The notes: generated by a model not told the origin, from the sequence alone. 64,000 bases of DNA from Rhizobium ruizarguesonis (GCF_012349115.1 NZ_PQIG01000063.1:62001-126000), one strand, 5' to 3'; positions 1-8,842 are shown, counted from the first letter of the stretch. Made by a program: numbers and translations.

Positions 1-23
1 GCTGCGCGGAGTTCGAACAGAGC

Positions 24-1559
24 GTGTATGAGGTCGACGTGTCAGACGCAGCAAATGACGACATTTTGAGGCTGGAAGGGATCGGCAAACGCTTCCCGGG
101 CGTCGTGGCGCTCAAGGATGTCTCCATGCGGATCGGCCGCGGCAAGGGGCACGTTCTTCTCGGCGAGAACGGTGCTGGAAAGTCGACCCTGATCAATCTG
201 CTCGGCGGTGTCTTCAGGCCGGATGACGGTCACATCCTGTTTGACGGCAAGCAATACCATCCGGCCTCGCCATTGGAGGCCTTCAAGGCGGGCATCCGTG
301 TCATTCACCAGGAGCTGCACCCGCTTTCCAACCTCACGGTGGCGGAAAACCTGCTGTTCGAGCATCTGCCGCGCCGCTACGGCCTGGTGAACTATAAGGC
401 GATGAACAGCAGAGCGGCGGAACTCCTGGAAGAGGTCGGCCTCGACGTGGCTCCGACCACACTGGCGAGCCGCCTCAGCGTCGCTCAGCTTCAACTGGCC
501 GAGATCGCCAAGGCGCTTTGCTACGAAAGCAAGCTTCTCGTTCTCGACGAACCGACGGCAACCCTGACCTCCAAGGAGGTCGATCGCCTCTTCGATATTC
601 TGAAGCGGCTGAAGCGGCGGGGCGTGACCACGCTTTACATCTCTCACAGGCTGGAAGAGATCTTTGACGTCGGCGACGATGTGACGGTGCTGCGCGACGG
701 CCAGCATGTGATCACACGACCGCTGTCCGGACTTGCTATTCCTGACATCGTCGAACTCATGGTCGGGCGCAAGCTTTCGGATCATGGCATTTTTCGCAGC
801 GACAGCACCGTGTCCGGCGAGGCGCTCGGTGTTTCCGGCCTGAAGGTGACGCGCAATAGCCCGGAACTGTCATTTTCCGTGGCAAAGGGGGAAATCGTCG
901 GTATTGCCGGTCTTGTCGGCAGCGGCCGGACGGAGGCGGTTCGCGCCATATTCGGCGCCGATGCCAAAGCGGCCGGCGAAATTCGCGTGAATGGCGATCT
1001 GGTTGAGATAAATTCGCCTAGGGATGCCGTTGCTGCCGGGCTCTGCCTTGCAACCGAAGACCGCAAGATGCAGGGCTTGATGCTCGACATGAGCTGCGCT
1101 GAAAATGCCACCATAACCGATCTCGGCAAGATCTCCCGCAACGGCTTGATCATGCGACGGGCGCAGGACGATCATTCGCAGCGCCTCGTGCGTGAACTGC
1201 GCATCAAGACCCCGTCCATCCATCAGGCGGTCAGGACCTTTTCCGGCGGCAACCAGCAAAAAGTCGTCATTGCAAAATGGCTGTTCCGCGGTCCAAAAGT
1301 GCTGATTTTCGATGAGCCGACCCGTGGAATCGACGTCGGTGCAAAGGCCGAGATTTATGAGCTTCTGTGGAAGTTTGCCGCCGAAGGAAAAGGCGTTCTG
1401 GTTGTATCGTCGGATCTGCCGGAGCTCATGGGCATTTGCCATCGCATCATCGTATTCTCCGACGGCAAGATATCGGGCGAAATAGTTCGGGAACAATTTG
1501 ACGAGAGCAGGATCCTTTCGCTCGCCTACAAGGAGTACAGTCGTGTCCGCCAACATTGA
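24..1559 (+). CDS. Sugar ABC transporter ATP-binding protein (RbsA/MglA type)
   Basis: This is a double-ABC ATPase that would power import of a monosaccharide or polyol; 511 aa is normal for the family. The first half has an intact Walker A (GENGAGKST, about residue 48), a signature region (LSVAQLQLAEIAKAL) and a Walker B ending in LDEPTAT. The second half has the degenerate Walker A typical of the family (GLVGSGRTEA) and the signature FSGGNQQK followed by FDEPTRGID. A GTG at 24 is taken as start; a GTG at 39 preceded by GAGG is equally plausible. The permease gene overlaps its 3' end by 17 bases, so the two are translated together. The solute-binding protein is not in the window and probably lies upstream. 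The substrate cannot be read from the sequence. Confidence 0.93.
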   Translation: MYEVDVSDAANDDILRLEGIGKRFPGVVALKDVSMRIGRGKGHVLLGENGAGKSTLINLLGGVFRPDDGHILFDGKQYHPASPLEAFKAGIRVIHQELHPLSNLTVAENLLFEHLPRRYGLVNYKAMNSRAAELLEEVGLDVAPTTLASRLSVAQLQLAEIAKALCYESKLLVLDEPTATLTSKEVDRLFDILKRLKRRGVTTLYISHRLEEIFDVGDDVTVLRDGQHVITRPLSGLAIPDIVELMVGRKLSDHGIFRSDSTVSGEALGVSGLKVTRNSPELSFSVAKGEIVGIAGLVGSGRTEAVRAIFGADAKAAGEIRVNGDLVEINSPRDAVAAGLCLATEDRKMQGLMLDMSCAENATITDLGKISRNGLIMRRAQDDHSQRLVRELRIKTPSIHQAVRTFSGGNQQKVVIAKWLFRGPKVLIFDEPTRGIDVGAKAEIYELLWKFAAEGKGVLVVSSDLPELMGICHRIIVFSDGKISGEIVREQFDESRILSLAYKEYSRVRQH

Positions 1560-2565
1560 AAAACAGACCGAGGCGAAAGAGGTGAGCGTCTGGGACAAGC
1601 TTGTCCGGATCTCGCTGAAGGAGGCGGGCGTCGCCATTGCCCTCATTCTGATCCTGGCGTTTTTCTCGGCGACGGCGCCGTATTTCGCAACGCCGGAGAA
1701 TTTTCTGAAGATCTTCGTGCAGATTGCCATCAACACCGTGCTTGCTGCGGGCATGACCTTCGTCATCCTCGTTGGCGGCATCGATCTCTCGGTCGGGTCG
1801 CTGCTTGCCCTTTGCACGGTGATCGGTGCGACGATCATGATCAATCCGGCGTTCTCGCCATGGCAGGCGATTGTTCTCGCATGTCTTGCGTCGATGGGCA
1901 CGGGTGCCATCCTTGGCGCTGTCAACGGCTGGATTTGCGAGAAGTGGAAGCTTCCTTCCTTCATTGTCACCCTTGGCATGCTGAACGTCGCCAGCGGCCT
2001 GGCGCGCGTGGTCAGCGACAATTCCACGATCACCGGCCTGCCGCAGCCTTTCGTCGATTTCGGCAACCTGATCTTCTGGGGCATATTTCCCTCGATCTTT
2101 CTGATTGCGATCGTCGTCGTCCTCATCGGCTGGTTCGTGCTGCGCTACACCGTCTTCGGGCGCTTCGTCTTCGCGATCGGCACCAATGAAGAGGCTGTGC
2201 GGCTGTCGGGGCATGAGCCGAAACGGTATAAGATCGCCGTCTTCACGATCTCAGGGCTGACGGCCGGCATTGCGGCCATGGTCTATCTGCTCCGTCTCAA
2301 TGTCGGCAGCCCGGTTGCGGGCATCGGCTACGAGTTGAATGCGATCGCCGCCGTTATTATCGGCGGAACCAGCCTTTCGGGCGGCAAAGGCTCGATTGTC
2401 GGCACGCTGGTCGGCGCCTGCATTCTGCAGGTGCTGTCGACGGGATTGCAGCTCTTGGGCGCCGACGACAATATCAAGCCGATCGTCATCGGCGCCGTCA
2501 TCGTGCTCGCCGTTATTCTCGACAGCTATCGCGGCCGGTTGATGCGGAAACTCGAAACGCGGTGA
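1543..2565 (+). CDS. Sugar ABC transporter permease (RbsC type)
   Basis: A 340 aa inner-membrane permease of the ribose/xylose/galactose family (BPD_transp_2), partner of the ATPase just upstream. Several hydrophobic helices are visible, with the family motif GGIDLSVGS near residue 75 and the cytoplasmic-loop region GTNEEAVRLSG-EPKRYK near residue 215. The GTG at 1543 is chosen because it is preceded by AAGGAG at 1530-1535 and gives the expected short cytoplasmic N-terminus; a start 45 bases earlier adds residues unlike the family. The reading frame overlaps the ATPase gene by 17 bases, which implies translational coupling. Confidence 0.92.
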   Translation: MSANIEKQTEAKEVSVWDKLVRISLKEAGVAIALILILAFFSATAPYFATPENFLKIFVQIAINTVLAAGMTFVILVGGIDLSVGSLLALCTVIGATIMINPAFSPWQAIVLACLASMGTGAILGAVNGWICEKWKLPSFIVTLGMLNVASGLARVVSDNSTITGLPQPFVDFGNLIFWGIFPSIFLIAIVVVLIGWFVLRYTVFGRFVFAIGTNEEAVRLSGHEPKRYKIAVFTISGLTAGIAAMVYLLRLNVGSPVAGIGYELNAIAAVIIGGTSLSGGKGSIVGTLVGACILQVLSTGLQLLGADDNIKPIVIGAVIVLAVILDSYRGRLMRKLETR

Positions 2566-2577
2566 AAGGCAATTCCA

Positions 2578-2600
2578 GCAAAACTGTGCAGCGGTTTTGC
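2578..2600. repeat. Palindromic intergenic repeat, module A (partial copy)
   Basis: A short stem-loop (GCAAAACTG...CGGTTTTGC) just after the permease gene. The same core recurs at 3790-3838, 19315-19343, 37928-37970, 39690-39733, 41400-41440 and 55303-55348. Copies are imperfect, which fits a dispersed rhizobial palindromic element rather than one regulator's operator. This copy could help end the ABC-transporter transcript. Confidence 0.6.
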
Positions 2601-2711
2601 GTCCGGAGTTGCGCAAAAACAAAAATGCTCCAGTGCCGGAAGCCCTTGATTGGCCGTTGCGTTTGAAATCCGGCCGACCTACATCTGTCCGGCATTCAGC
2701 GAGGGATGGAA

Positions 2712-3659
2712 ATGGCCAAGATCACCAATGTAGCGGTCCAGATGGACCATGTCGAAGGCATCAATATCGCAGGCGATTCCACCTTCGCCATGAGCCTGGA
2801 AGCACAGGCGCGCGGCTACAAGCTGTTCCATTATACCCCCGACCGCCTGAGCTTTCGCGACGGCAAGCTCTATGCCAGCGTCGAGCCGATGGTGCTGCGC
2901 GACGTCAAGGGCGATCACTACGAGCTTGGCGCGCCGGAGCGCGTTGATCTCTCGACCATGGACGTCGTGCTGCTGCGCCAGGATCCGCCCTTCGACATGG
3001 CCTACATCACCTCGACGCATCTGCTCGAGCGCATCCACCCGAAGACGCTCGTCGTCAACGATCCGGCTTGGGTGCGCAATTCGCCGGAGAAGATCTTCGT
3101 CACCGAATTCTCCGACCTGATGCCGAAGACGCTGATCACCAAGGATGCCGCCGAGATCCGCCGCTTCCGCGACGAGATGGGCGACATCATCCTGAAGCCC
3201 CTCTACGGCAATGGCGGCGCTGGCGTCTTCCATTCGACCCGCGACGACCGCAACCTCTCTTCGCTGCTCGAAATGTTCGGCCAGCTTTTCCGCGAGCCCT
3301 TCATCGCTCAGCAATATCTGCCTGACGTGCGCAAGGGCGACAAACGCATCATCCTGGTCGACGGCGAATTCGCCGGCGCCATCAACCGCGTGCCTGCCGA
3401 ACACGACAGCCGCTCCAACATGCATGTCGGCGGCCGCGCCGAGGCGACCGAGCTGACGGCGCGCGAAAGTGAAATCTGCGCCCGCATCGGCCCGGCGCTG
3501 AGGGAGCGCGGCTTCCTGCTCGTCGGCATCGACGTGATCGGCGATTACATGACCGAGATCAACGTCACCTCGCCCACAGGCATCCGCGAGGTGAAGAAGT
3601 TCGGCGGCGCCGATATAGCAGCCCTGCTTTGGGATGCGATCGAGCGCAAGCGCGGCTGA
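2712..3659 (+). CDS. gshB: Glutathione synthetase
   Basis: Catalyses the ATP-dependent joining of gamma-glutamylcysteine and glycine, the second step of cytosolic glutathione synthesis. The 315 aa length and sequence fit bacterial GshB: an N-terminal [12 protein letters not shown] substrate domain, an [10 protein letters not shown] motif near residue 80, and an ATP-grasp domain with [12 protein letters not shown] near residue 163 and [12 protein letters not shown] near the C-terminus. An ATG six bases earlier (2706) is possible, but GAGGG at 2701-2705 is correctly spaced for 2712. It is a single gene following a palindromic repeat. Glutathione is also used by the GST and GFA proteins further along the window. 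Confidence 0.95.
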   Translation: MAKITNVAVQMDHVEGINIAGDSTFAMSLEAQARGYKLFHYTPDRLSFRDGKLYASVEPMVLRDVKGDHYELGAPERVDLSTMDVVLLRQDPPFDMAYITSTHLLERIHPKTLVVNDPAWVRNSPEKIFVTEFSDLMPKTLITKDAAEIRRFRDEMGDIILKPLYGNGGAGVFHSTRDDRNLSSLLEMFGQLFREPFIAQQYLPDVRKGDKRIILVDGEFAGAINRVPAEHDSRSNMHVGGRAEATELTARESEICARIGPALRERGFLLVGIDVIGDYMTEINVTSPTGIREVKKFGGADIAALLWDAIERKRG

Positions 3660-3789
3660 GCCAGGCGGCCCAAGACCGTTCTGGTCCTGCGACCGAGCAC
3701 AACCATGGTCACAGCGGATACATGATTGCGTTCTTTGATTGTTCTTGTTTTATTCCGTCTTCCATGCCAGATTGCAACCGCTAGCCTTA

Positions 3790-3883
3790 ATGCCTGTCGC
3801 CCAAAAGTGCGAAGCGGTTTTGGGAACACGACATGCATAAAATAAAGACTTGAAGCGCGTCGCATCGATGCGACGCGCTTCAA
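3790..3883. repeat. Composite palindromic repeat: module A plus perfect 34 bp palindrome
   Basis: The gshB-comM gap holds module A of the dispersed repeat (GCCCAAAAGTGCG...CGGTTTTGGG, ending CGACATGCAT at 3838), an AT-rich linker (AAATAAAGACT), and a perfect 34-base palindrome at 3850-3883 (17-base arms, centre ATC|GAT, no loop). The same linker plus a different hairpin is seen at 55350-55408, so the element looks modular. The palindrome lies about 50 bases before the comM start. Confidence 0.7.
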
Positions 3884-3933
3884 GGGTCGGAGGGCGGCGG
3901 TATGGTAGAGTTTGCGGGACAAGGGATGGGCTT

Positions 3934-5466
3934 ATGGTCGCGCGTGTCAGTACGGTGGCATTTCAGGGCATCGAAGGTGTGCCGGTCGAGGTCCAGGTCA
4001 TGGTCGCTCCCGGCAAGGTCGGCATGCAGATCGTCGGCCTGCCCGACAAGGCGGTGGCCGAAAGCCGCGAGCGCGTGCAGGCGGCCCTCCACGCCTCCGG
4101 CCTGGCGCTGCCGGCAAAGCGGGTGACCGTCAATCTGGCGCCGGCTGATCTCCCGAAAGAAGGCTCGCATTTCGATCTGCCGATCGCCCTTGCCCTGATG
4201 GCTGCCCTCGGCGCCATTCCCGCCGATGCGCTGTCGGATTTTGTCGTCGTCGGCGAGCTCAATCTCGACGGAACGATCGCCGCCATATCAGGCGCGCTGC
4301 CGGCTGCGATCGGCGCCAATGCGCTCGGCAAGGGGCTGATCTGCCCGGCCGAAAGCGGCGCCGAAGCCGCCTGGGCGGGCGCGGATGTCGATATCCTCGC
4401 ACCCCGCAGCCTGATTGCCCTTGCCAATCATTTCCGCGGCACGCAGGTCCTGTCCAGGCCGGAGGCGTCGATCCGCGCCAATGCCGCAAACCTGCCGGAT
4501 CTTGCCGAGATCAAGGGCCAGGAAAGCGCCAAGCGGGCGCTCGAAGTGGCCGCGGCCGGCGGCCATAATCTTCTGATGGTCGGTCCTCCGGGCTCCGGCA
4601 AGTCGATGCTGGCGGCCAGGCTGCCATCGATCCTCCCGCCACTTTCGGCCGCCGAGCTGCTGGAAGTGTCGATGGTTCATTCGATCGCCGGCCAGCTCTC
4701 CGGCGGCAAGCTTTCCGATCGAAGGCCCTTCCGTACCCCGCATCATTCCGCCACCATGGCAGCCCTCGTCGGCGGTGGCCTGCGCGCCCGTCCGGGCGAA
4801 GCCTCGCTTGCCCATCACGGCGTGCTCTTTCTCGACGAGTTTCCCGAATTCACGCCGCAGGCGCTCGATGCGCTGCGCCAGCCGCTCGAAGGCGGCGAAT
4901 GCGTCATTGCCCGCGCCAATCACCGCGTTTCCTATCCGGCCAAATTCCAGCTGATCGCGGCGATGAACCCCTGCCGCTGCGGCATGGCGGGAGAGCCTGG
5001 CCATACCTGCGCCCGCGGCCCGCGCTGCATGAGTGATTACCAGGCCCGCATCTCCGGCCCGCTGATGGACCGCATCGATATCCGCATCGATGTGCCGGCC
5101 GTCTCCGCCGCCGATCTGATCAGGCCGATGGCGGCCGAAACCAGTGCCGACGTCGCCCGCCGCGTCGCCCGCGCCCGCGAGATCCAGCAGGAGCGCTTCG
5201 ACAGCACCGGCGCAAAGGGCATCGGCACCAATGCCCGCTGCTCCACCGCGATGATCGAGAAACTGGCCGAGCCCGACGCCAGCGGCCTGCAGCTGCTGCG
5301 CGACGCCGCCGAAAAAATGAAATTCTCCGCCCGCGGTTACCACCGCATACTCAAGGTCGCCCGCACGCTGGCCGATCTCGACGGCAAGCCAACGGTCGGC
5401 CGCATCCATCTCGCCGAAGCCATCTCCTATCGCATCGCCGGCGAGAGGCTGACGGCTGCGGCGTGA
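3934..5466 (+). CDS. comM: YifB/ComM family Mg-chelatase-like AAA+ ATPase
   Basis: ComM in naturally transformable bacteria is a helicase that promotes branch migration when incoming DNA is integrated; here the role is inferred from homology. The 510 aa length is normal. Residues 1-165 form the ChlI-like domain (GMQIVGLPDKAVAESRERV). The AAA+ core has Walker A GPPGSGKSML near residue 217 and Walker B VLFLDEFPEF near 300. A cysteine-containing segment (NPCRCGM...CARGPRC) and the C-terminal Mg-chelatase domain follow. The ATG at 3934 gives the family N-terminus MVARV; a longer in-frame start would read through the palindrome. The gene is complete, yet pieces of it recur downstream at 5490-5590, 6801-6990, 8197-8229 and 8984-9010. 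Confidence 0.93.
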   Translation: MVARVSTVAFQGIEGVPVEVQVMVAPGKVGMQIVGLPDKAVAESRERVQAALHASGLALPAKRVTVNLAPADLPKEGSHFDLPIALALMAALGAIPADALSDFVVVGELNLDGTIAAISGALPAAIGANALGKGLICPAESGAEAAWAGADVDILAPRSLIALANHFRGTQVLSRPEASIRANAANLPDLAEIKGQESAKRALEVAAAGGHNLLMVGPPGSGKSMLAARLPSILPPLSAAELLEVSMVHSIAGQLSGGKLSDRRPFRTPHHSATMAALVGGGLRARPGEASLAHHGVLFLDEFPEFTPQALDALRQPLEGGECVIARANHRVSYPAKFQLIAAMNPCRCGMAGEPGHTCARGPRCMSDYQARISGPLMDRIDIRIDVPAVSAADLIRPMAAETSADVARRVARAREIQQERFDSTGAKGIGTNARCSTAMIEKLAEPDASGLQLLRDAAEKMKFSARGYHRILKVARTLADLDGKPTVGRIHLAEAISYRIAGERLTAAA

Positions 5467-5882
5467 GAAGAAAGGACTACTTGACAGCACGGTTGCCGGA
5501 AACTGAGAACGCGTGCGTGTGGCCCTCCACGCCTCCGGCCTGGCGCTGCCGGCCAAGCGGGTGACGGTCAATCTGGCGCCTACCGATCTGCTGTTGCCTT
5601 TGGTTTCCAGGGTGATCTGTAGTCTCTGCTCAAGATAGGCAGACACCGATTCCGCGACACGTGATCTTAGTGCGGTGCATGCTAGGCGGTGGGCTATTCG
5701 GCTGCTGGCTGCTAGACGACAACCTATTAGACCGTAGGCGTGCCAGGGGTGTACACGGGGGCTGCGCGAGGGAGCTACCCTGATCATGCAGTAGAAGAAA
5801 TTTCCGCCGGAAATATTTGAACGGGGTTGTATTCGTGCAGTCTCCAACCATTACTTGGTCATGTAGCATGAAGCGGGGGCTT
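5467..5882 (+). other. Non-coding gap with a decayed internal comM fragment
   Basis: After the comM stop, about 20 bases of native downstream sequence are followed at roughly 5490-5590 by a decayed copy of an internal 5' part of comM. The best stretch, 5510-5590, matches comM 4072-4152 at about 72 of 81 positions by eye and corresponds to the residues RVQAALHASGLALPAKR. The rest (5591-5882) is visibly poorer in GC than the neighbours and shows no gene; a small stem-loop (ATTTCC-GCC-GGAAAT) lies at 5800-5814 before the next gene. It contains no integrase, tRNA or IS end that I can see. Confidence 0.75.
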
Positions 5883-6749
5883 ATGGCTGACTACCTTTCC
5901 AATTTGTGGCACATAGTTCCATGGGTCTCGCTGACACCTTTTATCGGCGCCATTGCAACAATTATCGCAGCCACCTTAGCTGCTCTGGTTGTCATTTCGC
6001 AGAATGCTAAGCAGGCGAGACGTGCCACCGTACAACTCAGGCATACCGAGGCGCTTAAACTGAAGATGCGCGTGTACGAAGAGATTGTCGGCCTTTGTCG
6101 TGAAGCAGGTGATGCGGAAGTGTCCTATTCTTCCTACGCTAGTGGCTTTGTGATCGACCTGACGCTCTATAGGGAGATGGCACGAGCGGGTCTAAGTTGG
6201 GGCTTGCCGAAGGCCAGGGCACTGAGCTTGTTCGAGAAGCAGGCACATTTCAGTAAGGCGGTGATAGCCTTGATTAGCTTGGCGGAGCGGTGGGGCGTTA
6301 TTCATCCCGGCCTTGAGATGTACCGCTTGGCGTTCAATGTCGCTCTGCACGATGCGGAAATTGCGTTTGACCCATACCGCAGTCTGGTCATTCGCTTCAT
6401 GCCAGCAGAGATCCCGAATAGCCCTGAGCAGGGATCGCTCTTTCCTTGGACCATGCCAGACGACGCCACTATTCAAACTCTCAAAGTCGCGACCGACGCG
6501 CTCATCAAGGCGATCGATAGCTTCGGTGGTTTCATGTACGACTTTCAAATCGACATGCAGAACCTTCTCGTTGGTGAGTTATTCGAACATCGGATCGCTC
6601 CCCGCCAGCCGCTTGACCCTAAGATCGTGGTCGCTCGCCTTGATGATTGGGAAAAGCTGAAAGCCTATTTCGAAAACAGCACGGCGTGGGGGAAGATGAA
6701 GATTGAAATCGACGCGCGGGTCCGCAAAGCAAACGAAGTTGCGGGGTAG
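5883..6749 (+). CDS. Unknown membrane-anchored protein (comM-tail cargo)
   Basis: I do not recognise a family. The 288 aa product has one clear N-terminal membrane helix (residues about 16-42, TPFIGAIATIIAATLAALVV core), then a basic, helix-forming stretch (QNAKQARRATVQLRHTEALKLKMRVYEEIV) that looks coiled-coil-like, and a mostly helical soluble part rich in aromatic residues. This would put a cytoplasmic domain on an inner-membrane anchor. The ATG at 5883 is chosen because GCGGGGG precedes it; 5868 is an alternative. Base composition and codon use are less GC-rich than in the flanking comM and cysK. It sits alone between two comM fragments, so horizontal acquisition is likely. A defence role is only a guess from its setting. 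Confidence 0.75.
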   Translation: MADYLSNLWHIVPWVSLTPFIGAIATIIAATLAALVVISQNAKQARRATVQLRHTEALKLKMRVYEEIVGLCREAGDAEVSYSSYASGFVIDLTLYREMARAGLSWGLPKARALSLFEKQAHFSKAVIALISLAERWGVIHPGLEMYRLAFNVALHDAEIAFDPYRSLVIRFMPAEIPNSPEQGSLFPWTMPDDATIQTLKVATDALIKAIDSFGGFMYDFQIDMQNLLVGELFEHRIAPRQPLDPKIVVARLDDWEKLKAYFENSTAWGKMKIEIDARVRKANEVAG

Positions 6750-7089
6750 CTGTAGCCGTCACGTTATGGCAAGACACCTTCGACATTTTCGGTCGGGAAG
6801 GTATATTCGCATTGACGTACCTGCCGTCTCCGCCGCCGATCTGATCCGGCCGATGGCAGCTGAAACCAGCGTCGACGTTGCGCGCCGCGTCGGCCGCCCA
6901 TCTCGCCGAAGCCATCTCCTACCGCATCGCCGGCGAAAGGCTGACGGCGGCGGCGTAGGAAGAGGGCGCACCGAGCGGCCCGATATCCTGTGAAGATAAC
7001 TGCAGAGTCATCCTTGAGCCCGCCGGTCTTGATGCTGGACTTCGCAGTGTCCGCAAAGGATTATGTGCGGCCTGAACGGAGGAGAGGTC
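6750..7089 (+). pseudogene. Fused comM C-terminal remnant plus old comM-cysK spacer
   Basis: From about 6801 to 6955 this stretch copies comM 5080-5165 (residues IRIDVPAVSAADLIRPM and onward) and then jumps to the comM 3' end (5398-5466, AEAISYRIAGERLTAAA), ending in a stop. The joint falls at a GTCG(G/C)CCGC microhomology present at both ancestral positions, so about 240 bases were lost by internal deletion. After the stop, 6955-6990 resembles the sequence at 9002-9045, including a decayed version of the hairpin that terminates cysK. The native comM-cysK spacer therefore once stood here. The remaining 6991-7089 carries no gene apart from the ribosome-binding site of the next one. Confidence 0.8.
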
Positions 7090-8160
7090 ATGCAGGGGAT
7101 TGAGTTGTCGCGTCGCTTCTACGCGGACGTTGTCAGGCCCTGGTTGACCAGTGTTGCACCGGAACTCCCACATTCAGCGGCCTTGATTGGATTTGGATCG
7201 GAGCTGCTTGGTTTAGACGACGAGGTTTCCAGGGATCACAACTGGGGGCCTCGGGTCCACGTCTTCTTGGACGCAGATAGATTCAACGACTATGCCCGAC
7301 GGTTGGTCGTCGAGTTCACCAAGGTGGCGCTCACCAATTACCTTGGTGAACCTATTGGGTGGCGGAGCCGCCCACATCCTCCTGCAAATGGCCCGGAGGC
7401 GGCAGGCGCCATTGAGCATGGACTCGAATTCCACACCTTTGAGGCTACGCTGGAACGGCTTCTGGCCGTTCGGTCCGTCGATAACCTTGCTCCCTTGCAG
7501 TGGCTGGGTTTCGCCGAACAGCGGCTGCTCGCCTTCACGGGAGGTGCCGTTTTCCACGATGACGACAAACGGCTGACACGCGCCCGAACGGCACTGGCCT
7601 ATTTCCCTGACGACGTGTGGCTGTACAAAATCGCCTGTCAGTGGCGGCGTATTGCCGAGGAGCAGGCCTTTGTTGGCCGAGCAGGACAGGTCGGCGACGA
7701 TCTGGGGTCCCGCGTGGTTGCGAGCCGGCTCGTGCGTGACATCATGCGGATGGGTTTCCTGCTCGACCGCCGCTATGCGCCGTACGCGAAGTGGTTTGGC
7801 AGTGCGTTCGGAAAACTGCCGCTGGCCGAAACCCTCTTACCGCTGTTGCAGCGGGCCTTGCTGGCCGAAGAATGGCAGCAGCGCGGAGAGGCACTTGCTT
7901 CGGCCTATCTTGCGCTGGCACGTCGCCAACTGGCGGACGGCATCGGCGGCAAGGTCGAGCCGGTCATTGGCCCATACTTCGAACGCCCCTTCGCGACGAT
8001 CAATGCCGACCACCTGATCGAGGCAACCCTCAAGGGGATACGGGACCCCTTGATCAAAGAACTTCCGGTCGTCGGCGCCCTGGACCAGGTGAGCGATCTA
8101 ACCCCCGTGCTCGAGGATCCGTCTGGGTCACAACGGATGATCACCGCACTGCTAGGCTGA
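7090..8160 (+). CDS. DUF4037 domain protein (nucleotidyltransferase-like)
   Basis: A 356 aa protein whose N-terminal part (GFGSELLGLDDEVSRDHNWG, residues about 34-53) matches the conserved block of DUF4037 proteins, a family thought to have a nucleotidyltransferase-like fold with a Gly-Ser pair followed by acidic residues. The biochemical role is unknown. The start at 7090 is strongly supported by GGAGGAGAGG just upstream; an ATG 27 bases earlier has no such site. It lies between two comM remnants, is transcribed in the comM direction and has no partner gene. Some minimal nucleotidyltransferases act in toxin-antitoxin or antibiotic-inactivating systems, but nothing here proves either. Confidence 0.78.
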   Translation: MQGIELSRRFYADVVRPWLTSVAPELPHSAALIGFGSELLGLDDEVSRDHNWGPRVHVFLDADRFNDYARRLVVEFTKVALTNYLGEPIGWRSRPHPPANGPEAAGAIEHGLEFHTFEATLERLLAVRSVDNLAPLQWLGFAEQRLLAFTGGAVFHDDDKRLTRARTALAYFPDDVWLYKIACQWRRIAEEQAFVGRAGQVGDDLGSRVVASRLVRDIMRMGFLLDRRYAPYAKWFGSAFGKLPLAETLLPLLQRALLAEEWQQRGEALASAYLALARRQLADGIGGKVEPVIGPYFERPFATINADHLIEATLKGIRDPLIKELPVVGALDQVSDLTPVLEDPSGSQRMITALLG

Positions 8161-8196
8161 CGCGCATGGTTGCAGCCAGTCTCAACTCCGCTTCCG

Positions 8197-8229
8197 CCGA
8201 TGCCGGCCGAAACCAACGCCGATGTCGAC
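8197..8229 (+). pseudogene. Short comM remnant
   Basis: A 33-base stretch matching comM around 5127-5159 (the codons for PMAAETSADV) at 28 of 33 positions by eye. It lies 36 bases after the DUF4037 gene. On its own the match would be weak; it is listed because the same region of comM is repeated at 6840-6880 and other comM pieces bracket the neighbouring cargo genes. Confidence 0.5.
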
Positions 8230-8252
8230 TGTTGACGCACTGGGACCATGTA

Positions 8253-8842
8253 TCAGCGAGGCTTTTCAAGTTGCCACTCGAGATTGGAGCGCACTGCAGG
8301 CCATTCAGATGGAATGATGCTGTAGACACAAGTATCGCGAAGGGTACCGTCACGCATGCGCATATGCTGGCGCAAAATTCCGTCTAGCTTCGCCCCAAGG
8401 CGCTCAATTGCGCGTCGGCTCTGATGGTTGAGGAAGTGTGTACGAAATTCGACAGCCAGGCAGCCGAGGCTGTCAAATGCGTGCGATAGCAACAGCAGCT
8501 TGGCTTCAGTGTTCAGCGGAGTCTGCTGAGCGCGTTTGGCATACCAGGTGCTTCCTATTTCGACACGCGGCCCTGCAGGGTCGATATTCATGTAGGTGGT
8601 CATTCCCACCACGCTCTCGCTAGCTCTATCAAATACCACAAAGGGCAGCATCACGCCTGTCGCCTGAAGGCCTAGACACCGATCAATGTGGGCTGACATA
8701 GCTTCAGGTGCAGGAACGCCCGTGTACCATAGCTGCCAGAGGTTCCCGTCTTGCACGGCTTAGCAAGTCCGTCGTGATGCTCGTGCGCCAATGGAACAAG
8801 CTCAACGTGCCGGCCAGATAATGTGATTGCTTCTAAAGCCAT
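8253..8842 (-). pseudogene. GNAT acetyltransferase, frameshifted near the N-terminus
   Basis: An acetyl-CoA-dependent N-acetyltransferase of the RimJ/RimL type (HVELVPLAHEHHDGLAK start; WYTGVPAPEAM; EIGSTWYAKRAQQTPLNTEAK; FRTHFLNHQSRRAIERLGAK). The N-terminal 28 codons begin with ATG at 8842 behind a good GGAGGT site. The rest continues in another frame from about 8757. Supplying one base near 8758-8761 (GCTAAGGCCGTGCAAGAC) would restore an unbroken product of about 196 aa. The downstream part could start from a GTG at 8756 but would lack the first strand of the fold. Either the gene is broken or the sequence has a one-base error. It is the only minus-strand cargo gene in the comM tail. Confidence 0.82.

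Noticed and set aside
4288..5847. Long open frame antisense to comM
   Set aside because: It mirrors comM codon bias in GC-rich DNA, has no family-like sequence and no ribosome-binding site; the sense gene is unmistakable. Its upstream part only reflects the comM remnant at 5490-5590.
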